Source: CAUZEO01 sp963578625
GTDB lineage: Bacteria > Verrucomicrobiota > Kiritimatiellia > SLOV01
Direction: 5' to 3'
Assembly: GCA_963578625.1 (NCBI GenBank)
Contig: CAUZEO010000187.1
Coordinates: forward strand, 1-10,256
Length of the DNA stretch: 10,256 nt
Shown: positions 6,545 to 10,256 of the stretch, in pieces
Position numbering within the stretch: position 1 is the stretch's first letter
Layout: the number at the start of each line of letters is the position of its first letter
Notes under the pieces: generated by a model
The model's input: the letters and a program-made list of their open reading frames with translations, nothing else
Told to the model about the DNA's origin: nothing
Databases searched by the model: none
Translations under genes and position numbers: made by a program

Positions 6545-7452
6545 TATGTCGACCTCCGGTTCCGGCTCCGAGGATCCCTGACAAGCCGGCCGCTGTGGTA
6601 AATACCGCCCATGGCCCGGTCGCGCCACGCCTCGGCCGCGTCGTAGTACGCGGTCTTCGTATCGATTGTGGTCACCAGAACGCCGGCCCGGTTCCGTTGT
6701 AGCCGGTCCGTGATCACACCATCAGGACGGACCACGAAACTCGGCCAACAGCTCTCTCGAGCCGAGGTGTTGTTTGCGCTGATCCACATGTAGTTATTCG
6801 CTGCGTACGCTTGCATCGTCGGCGGCACGATAATCCCATGAATGTTCGACGCATGATTCAATGGCCGCAGCCCGGTATCGTTGGCGTCCTTCCACGAGCG
6901 TTGATCAATGTGGCCGTTGTGATACGAATGGAACAGCACTTGCACCTTTCTCTGTTTGTACTCGCGATAGAGTTCTCCATAACGAAAATCATGACAGATC
7001 AGCACTCCGCACCGAATGCCGCGGATCTGGAATACGACGAAGTGATCTCCAGGCGAGTAATGTGCAAGATCCGCGTCCTTTCCCGTCCGTGAACCGGTGC
7101 AAAACATCTTGTCGTACCGGTCAACGATTTGTCCCTTCGGGCCAATGACATAGAGGCTGTTGTGCGGTTTGTTCCGTCCCGACAGCCGGTGCGTAGACCC
7201 CAAGATCACCCAGATCCTGCGCCGACGGGCTTCTGCCAGGATCTGACCCGTTGCTTCACGTATTTGATCCCAGTCCAATTCGTCAACCGAATCGAAATCA
7301 ACACCGGCGTACCCGGTTAACGCAAGCTCACTGAAATGGACAAGGTGCGCGCCGCTCTGCTTCGCGGAGACCATCTGCCGGAGGATGTAGCGGACGTTTC
7401 GACCAATGTCTCGGTCAACGGGAAATTGGCAGGTAGCAATCGTCAGCTTCAT
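6544..7452 (-). CDS. Carbon-nitrogen hydrolase (nitrilase superfamily amidase)
   Basis: The 302-residue single-domain protein, of normal superfamily length, has the three catalytic residues in their usual contexts: Glu42 in FSELALTGY, Lys115 in RYDKMF, and the nucleophile Cys153 in GVLICHDFRYGE. The opening MKLTIATCQFPV and the closing segment RPDGVITDRL are also typical. The superfamily hydrolyses amides, N-carbamoyl amines or ureido compounds through a Cys thioester in the cytoplasm, usually as a multimer. The residues after the nucleophile (HDFRY) do not match the N-carbamoylputrescine amidase pattern I know, so I do not assign a substrate. ATG 7452 is preceded by a weak purine-rich GAGAG about seven bases upstream. 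Its stop overlaps the start of the broken oxidoreductase fragment. Only 49 bases separate its start from the IS3 remnant, so its original promoter region may have been split by the insertion. Confidence 0.9.
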   Translation of the reverse strand: MKLTIATCQFPVDRDIGRNVRYILRQMVSAKQSGAHLVHFSELALTGYAGVDFDSVDELDWDQIREATGQILAEARRRRIWVILGSTHRLSGRNKPHNSLYVIGPKGQIVDRYDKMFCTGSRTGKDADLAHYSPGDHFVVFQIRGIRCGVLICHDFRYGELYREYKQRKVQVLFHSYHNGHIDQRSWKDANDTGLRPLNHASNIHGIIVPPTMQAYAANNYMWISANNTSARESCWPSFVVRPDGVITDRLQRNRAGVLVTTIDTKTAYYDAAEAWRDRAMGGIYHSGRLVRDPRSRNRRST

Positions 7453-7501
7453 AAGGAACTCTCTATCGAGATATACTTGGACCTGATAAGAAATTGAAGT
7501 G

Positions 7502-7526
7502 TGTCACGTCCTGACTTAAAGTTGCC
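7502..7526. repeat. Terminal inverted repeat of the IS3 remnant (transposase 3' side)
   Basis: It begins TGTCACGTCCTGACTTAAAG. The first 12 bases match the other end at 11 positions, and further similarity (ACT, GTTG) needs a one- or two-base gap. Read on the minus strand it is the 3' end of the element, beyond the transposase stop. Confidence 0.65.
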
Positions 7527-7576
7527 ACATTTTTGGGGTTGGTGATTGTTGTTGCATCAGTTCTTCCTTGCGGATT

Positions 7577-7653
7577 GAGTTGTCCATAGTCGGCCCCTCT
7601 TTGAGAATGGGTAAGTGACTCGTCGGAAAAGAGGGGTCGGCTATGGGTAACTT
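7577..7653 (+). repeat. 26-bp near-perfect stem with 25-nt loop inside the IS remnant
   Basis: The arms are 7577-7602 and 7628-7653. The best-matched core is CCATAG-CG-CCCCTCTTT against its complement. Of 26 pairs, 21 are Watson-Crick and the other five are all G-T, so a plus-strand RNA would pair along the whole stem with G-U wobbles, while the minus-strand RNA would have C-A mismatches at those places. It lies between the orfB stop (7674) and the left terminal repeat, where IS3 elements normally have only a few tens of bases. It may be a small palindromic element inserted into the IS, or an element-encoded structure. No T-tract follows. Confidence 0.7.
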
Positions 7654-7673
7654 TGGGGGCTGGCTTGAGTCTT

Positions 7674-8330
7674 TCATGCAGCATGGGCATGGCCCTCCGC
7701 TGGGACTCGGTATCCCAGGCTGGCGTGTGGTCGACTAGGGCTATAGAGATCAATGGCCTGTTCCACGGTCTTGCGGGCATGCTGTCGGCTCCGAAATGTC
7801 GAACGCAGTCCGTATTCCTGTTTTAAAATACCGTTGAATCGTTCGGCGTGTGCGTTTTCGCAACAGTGATTTTCCTCTGCCATGCTCACCTGAAGACCTC
7901 GAGTTTCAAGGTGATAAACATATTCATGGCAGCAATACTGGGAGCCTCGATCTGAGTGATGGATCGGTTTGTGCTCTTCGGGCAGCCCCTTCAAAGCGCC
8001 CTTCAGCGCATTTACGGCGCCTTCGGCAGCGAGATTCTCAGAGCAATTCCATCCCAAGATCTTTCGCGAATACCGATCCATGATCAGGCACCGGTATTCA
8101 AATCCTTCCTCGGTCCGAAGATCGGTGATGTCACTAACCCAAACTTCGTTCGGTGCATTCTCTTGGAGATCCTTCACAAGATTCCGGTACAGCGGCAGCG
8201 GATGATTCGAGTCTGTGGTACGGGGCATTTTGGGAACACGTTGTTTCAGACGATGAATCTCTCCAGGCTCGCCCGCTTTTTCCACTCGCACAACCTTTTT
8301 CAAAACGTGCCCCTTTCCATACTTCCTCAC
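7674..8330 (-). pseudogene. IS3-family transposase remnant (orfA tail fused to orfB integrase core)
   Basis: About 218 codons stay open after the TGA at 8331-8333. The first 32 (VRKYGKGH to HRLKQRV) continue orfA in the same frame. From about 8234 the sequence jumps to RTTDSNHPLPLY, which in IS3 orfB proteins lies directly before the integrase core, so the orfA leucine-zipper end and the N-terminal HTH part of orfB are deleted. The core is intact: Asp67 in WVSDITD, Asp127 in HHSDRGSQY and Glu163 in ENAHAERFNG, with 35 residues between the last two (DD35E). The usual C-terminal SPSRPHASLGYRVPAE is also present. An intact catalytic core behind a broken N-terminus suggests an inactive fragment, although a short internally started protein cannot be excluded. 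Confidence 0.8.
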
Positions 8331-8468
8331 TCACCGCGGCACAGTCGATGGGCTCCCGATCCCGTAAGCTCGTGATAGTTGGAAAGGACTATCATAAACA
8401 CCCTTCTCCAGCGCGTCGATCACCTTCAACTTGAACGATTCACTGTAGCGATATACCCTCTTTCTTAT
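8331..8468 (-). pseudogene. IS3-family orfA remnant (HTH protein), start lost and nonsense codon
   Basis: The frame reads RKRVYRYSESFKLKVIDALE, then YDSPFQLSRAYGIGSPSTVPR, the start and helix-turn-helix of an IS3 orfA (HTH_Tnp_1 type). The codon at the expected start (8468-8466) is ATA rather than ATG, five bases after a good GAGG. At 8333-8331 a TGA replaces the Trp expected in the common 'VpRWvRKYG' motif, and the same frame continues afterwards as VRKYGKGH. Both lesions are single-base changes, which points to decay by point mutation as well as by deletion. Confidence 0.75.
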
Positions 8469-8489
8469 GCCTTCCTCTACTAGGTAAAA

Positions 8490-8514
8490 TGACAACCTAG
8501 TCCAGGACGGGACA
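8490..8514. repeat. Terminal inverted repeat of the IS3 remnant (orfA side)
   Basis: TGACAACCTAGTCCAGGACG, then GGACA, ends at 8514. Its reverse complement starts TGTCCCGTCCTG and matches the other end at 11 of the first 12 bases. It lies about 20 bases outside the orfA start position and 38 bases before the kinase ATG. Confidence 0.65.
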
Positions 8515-8552
8515 GAAACACCCGATATCGAATATCCAACAGTGCGCAAGAT

Positions 8553-10031
8553 ATGATTATTGGCATCGATCAGGGCACAACCGGCACCCGGGGGATCTTG
8601 ATGGACTCCGAGGGAGCTGTCCTCGAATCCCGCTACTCGAAGCACCGGCAGATTCTACCACAATCTGGCTGGGTCGAGCACGATCCTCTCGAAATATGGT
8701 CAATCGTCGAGCACATCGCCAAGGAACTTGCCGCAAAAAGCGGTGCGGCCATTCGGGGGATTGGCATCGCGAATCAGGGCGAGACGGTTCTCGCCTGGAA
8801 TCGGAAAACATCCGAACCGCTCTGTAACGCCATCGTCTGGCAGGACACGCGTACGCAGCCGTGGATTGATGAAATCTCCGCGGACCCATCGCTCCGCAGG
8901 TACGTCACGGAAACAACGGGGTTACATCTCGATTCCTACTTTTCAGCCGGGAAAATGCGATGGATTCTTCGAAACGTTCCTGCCGCACGAAGCCTGGCAG
9001 ATCGGGGGCAATTGTGCCTCGGGACGCTGGATGCCTGGTTGATCTGGAAACTCACCCGCGGAAAATACTTTCTGACTGACGCCTCGACCGCCGCCCGGAC
9101 ACAGCTCATGCGGCTCTCGGATCTTGAATATGACCCGGAGCTTCTGAAGCTATTCGAACTCCCCACGTCCTGCCTCCCTGATATCGTACCGTGCGACGTT
9201 GCAATCGAGATTGAGGGCATCGGCACAGGCTTAGATGGCGTCCCGATTGCGGCAAGCCTCGTCGATCAACCCGCTGCGCTGTTCGGCCACGCCTGCCTGC
9301 GGAGCGGGCAAACCAAAGCCACCTACGGCACCGGTTGTTTTGTCTATGTAAACGCGGGCCGCATCGCACCGCCAGTCGTCGAGGGCTTGCTTTCTACCCT
9401 CGCCTGGTCGCGAAAGGAGGATTGTTCCTATGCCCTGGACGGCGGCGTGATCGCCGTCGCCTCTATATTAACTTGGCTGAGAGAACGGATTGGAATCCTC
9501 GAAGATGCGGAGGGAATCGACAGCATGCTCGCGGATCACTCGCCGGCTGAGGGCGTGACCTGCGTCACTGCACACGCCGGTCTGGGAAGTCCGGTTTGGG
9601 ACCGAAACGCGCGTGCCGCCTGGTTGGGTATGGATCTTGCAACGGACAGCAAGGATCTAATTTATTCTGTCCTGGAAGGAATCGCGTTTCGTGTTTCTCA
9701 AGTCGTACGTGCGGTGGAGAGCGCATCGGATACGCCGATCCCCGCTCTCCGCGTCGACGGCGGATTGTCACAATGCAGTACCATGATGCAACTCCAGGCG
9801 AATCTACTTGGCATGCCCGTGGAAGTCGTCGCGGATGCGGAGGCGACAGCCCGAGGCATCGCCTTTTTTGCTGCGCGGAGCATCGGGCTGTGGAAATCGG
9901 ATGCGGAGGTTGAAGACCGCGTTTCCGTTGAAAAGACATTTAATCCACAATGGAGTTCCGAGGTGATCGAGGCCTGCCGGCAAAAACACGAAAAAGCACA
10001 GCGGGTCGCCCGCGCGTGGAAAAAGTCGTAA
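8553..10031 (+). CDS. FGGY-family carbohydrate kinase, glycerol kinase-like
   Basis: At 492 residues it is full length for glycerol kinase. It has the N-terminal phosphate loop DQGTTGTRG (6-14), GWVEHDPLEIW (39-49; the Glu-His pair contacts glycerol in GlpK), IANQGET (72-78), IVWQDTR (94-100), the catalytic base Asp238 in VDQPAALFGHA, the second phosphate motif YGTGCF (258-263), and the adenosine-site motif RVDGG followed by MMQLQANLLGMPVE. It should phosphorylate glycerol, or a close polyol or sugar, with ATP in the cytoplasm. The match to GlpK motifs is better than to xylulokinase-type relatives, but no glpF or glpD neighbour confirms it, so I give no gene symbol. The ATG has no clear Shine-Dalgarno. 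There is no alternative start before the phosphate loop. The IS remnant ends 38 bases upstream, so its present promoter may lie within or beside the IS end. Confidence 0.87.
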   Translation: MIIGIDQGTTGTRGILMDSEGAVLESRYSKHRQILPQSGWVEHDPLEIWSIVEHIAKELAAKSGAAIRGIGIANQGETVLAWNRKTSEPLCNAIVWQDTRTQPWIDEISADPSLRRYVTETTGLHLDSYFSAGKMRWILRNVPAARSLADRGQLCLGTLDAWLIWKLTRGKYFLTDASTAARTQLMRLSDLEYDPELLKLFELPTSCLPDIVPCDVAIEIEGIGTGLDGVPIAASLVDQPAALFGHACLRSGQTKATYGTGCFVYVNAGRIAPPVVEGLLSTLAWSRKEDCSYALDGGVIAVASILTWLRERIGILEDAEGIDSMLADHSPAEGVTCVTAHAGLGSPVWDRNARAAWLGMDLATDSKDLIYSVLEGIAFRVSQVVRAVESASDTPIPALRVDGGLSQCSTMMQLQANLLGMPVEVVADAEATARGIAFFAARSIGLWKSDAEVEDRVSVEKTFNPQWSSEVIEACRQKHEKAQRVARAWKKS

Positions 10032-10083
10032 GAATTCCATTTGTCGGGAGCAGTCTGACGGATTCCGAATCAATCAAAGTGTC

Positions 10084-10256
10084 TTATTCCGAGGGCACCC
10101 TCAGGACTTGCATCCTCAGATCGCGCATCGTGCAAAGCCCACCCCAGTCGCCATATTTCATTGCCCGGGCCCCCGTTTTGCGCTTGAGCCCGAACTGATC
10201 ACGGTTCTTCGCGAAAACCTCCTCCACAAAGCTGCGAGTGCCCAGGACCACTCCGT
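10084..10256 (-). CDS. REP-associated tyrosine transposase (Y1_Tnp, RAYT-like), C-terminal end, runs off the window
   Basis: The minus strand reads GVVLGTRSFVEEVF, then QFGLKRKTGARAM, then DWGGLCTMRDLRMQV, and stops at TAA 10086-10084. This is the conserved C-terminal region of a RAYT subgroup ('dG.vlGsreFVe..f...r..f..kRk.GAr.m.g.dWG.L...RDLR..v'). The catalytic His-hydrophobe-His and Tyr are upstream, beyond the window, so whether the gene is intact cannot be judged. RAYTs are single-copy, domesticated IS200/IS605 relatives that act on palindromic REP sequences elsewhere in the genome. Its 3' end faces the kinase gene across 52 bases, which hold only a short GATTC-C-GAATC dyad (10061-10071). 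Confidence 0.68.
   Translation of the reverse strand, partial: GVVLGTRSFVEEVFAKNRDQFGLKRKTGARAMKYGDWGGLCTMRDLRMQVLRVPSE

Larger units (their letters stand above)
7502..8514 (-). mobile_element. Degenerate IS3-family insertion sequence
   Basis: The unit is bounded by imperfect inverted repeats, both beginning TGTC and reading CGTCCTG from base 6 inward (left end 7502, right end 8514). It contains orfA and orfB remnants on the minus strand, with a DD(35)E integrase core. The 1013-bp length is shorter than the usual 1.2-1.3 kb because of an internal deletion near 8235, even though about 150 bp of apparently non-coding sequence lies between the orfB stop and the left repeat. I see no clean 3-4 bp target duplication: the flanks are AGTG on the left and GAAA on the right. 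Transposition in cis should be impossible: the orfA start is lost, orfA has a nonsense codon, and the N-terminal half of orfB is missing. It is inserted between two divergent genes, the nitrilase-like hydrolase and the glycerol-kinase-like gene. Confidence 0.82.

Noticed and set aside
7463..7780. 105-codon minus-strand frame across the left IS end
   Set aside because: It crosses the terminal repeat and the long hairpin in a different frame from the transposase; its apparent sequence comes from the palindrome.
9565..9939. Minus-strand open frame inside the kinase gene
   Set aside because: It is wholly antisense to the conserved C-terminal domain of the kinase and has no recognisable motif.
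10061..10071. GATTC-C-GAATC dyad between the kinase and RAYT genes as a REP or terminator
   Set aside because: The arms are only 5 bp, it is AT-rich and has no T-tract; too weak to call.

Overview
The window is ordinary bacterial chromosome from a moderately GC-rich genome. It has tightly packed metabolic genes on both strands, broken up by gene remnants and mobile-element debris. Three things would fit a member of the PVC group (such as Verrucomicrobiota), Acidobacteriota or a similar environmental lineage: a rhomboid-like protein with a short helical C-terminal tail, a CSLREA-type beta-helix remnant, and the C-terminus of a REP-associated tyrosine transposase. That placement is inference only. 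I see no rRNA, tRNA, CRISPR array or phage structural genes.

Layout. 37-876 (minus) encodes a six-helix rhomboid-like membrane protein lacking the usual catalytic residues. 1018-1428 (minus) is the remnant of a beta-helix surface-protein gene, ending exactly at a strong palindrome (1430-1457). 1513-4342 (plus) is a compact three-gene operon: an AstE/AspA-type zinc amidohydrolase, a short-chain dehydrogenase, and a threonine-synthase-like PLP enzyme whose GTG start overlaps the previous stop. It converges, with an 8-bp gap, on a minus-strand series read from 7452 down to 4351: a nitrilase-superfamily hydrolase, a broken fragment that looks like the start of a Gfo/Idh/MocA oxidoreductase (start overlapping the hydrolase stop), and a 616-residue protein with two metallo-beta-lactamase domains.

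7502-8514 is a decayed IS3-family element with recognisable terminal inverted repeats, a lost start codon, a nonsense codon and an internal deletion. It sits between the divergent hydrolase and glycerol-kinase-like genes, 49 and 38 bp from their start codons. The kinase (8553-10031, plus) is full length and converges on the C-terminal end of a REP-associated tyrosine transposase gene that runs off the right edge.

How the genes may work together: the plus-strand trio reads as a small catabolic pathway that de-acylates an N-acyl amino acid-like compound, oxidises or reduces a hydroxyl or keto group, and carries out PLP-dependent elimination or replacement. The minus-strand genes add another C-N bond hydrolase and a putative metallo-hydrolase. 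No gene names a substrate, so this is a hypothesis. The clearest unexplained structures are the palindrome at 1430-1457, a 26-bp stem inside the IS remnant (7577-7653) whose only mismatches are G-T, and a 26-bp dyad before the tandem-MBL gene (6224-6249).
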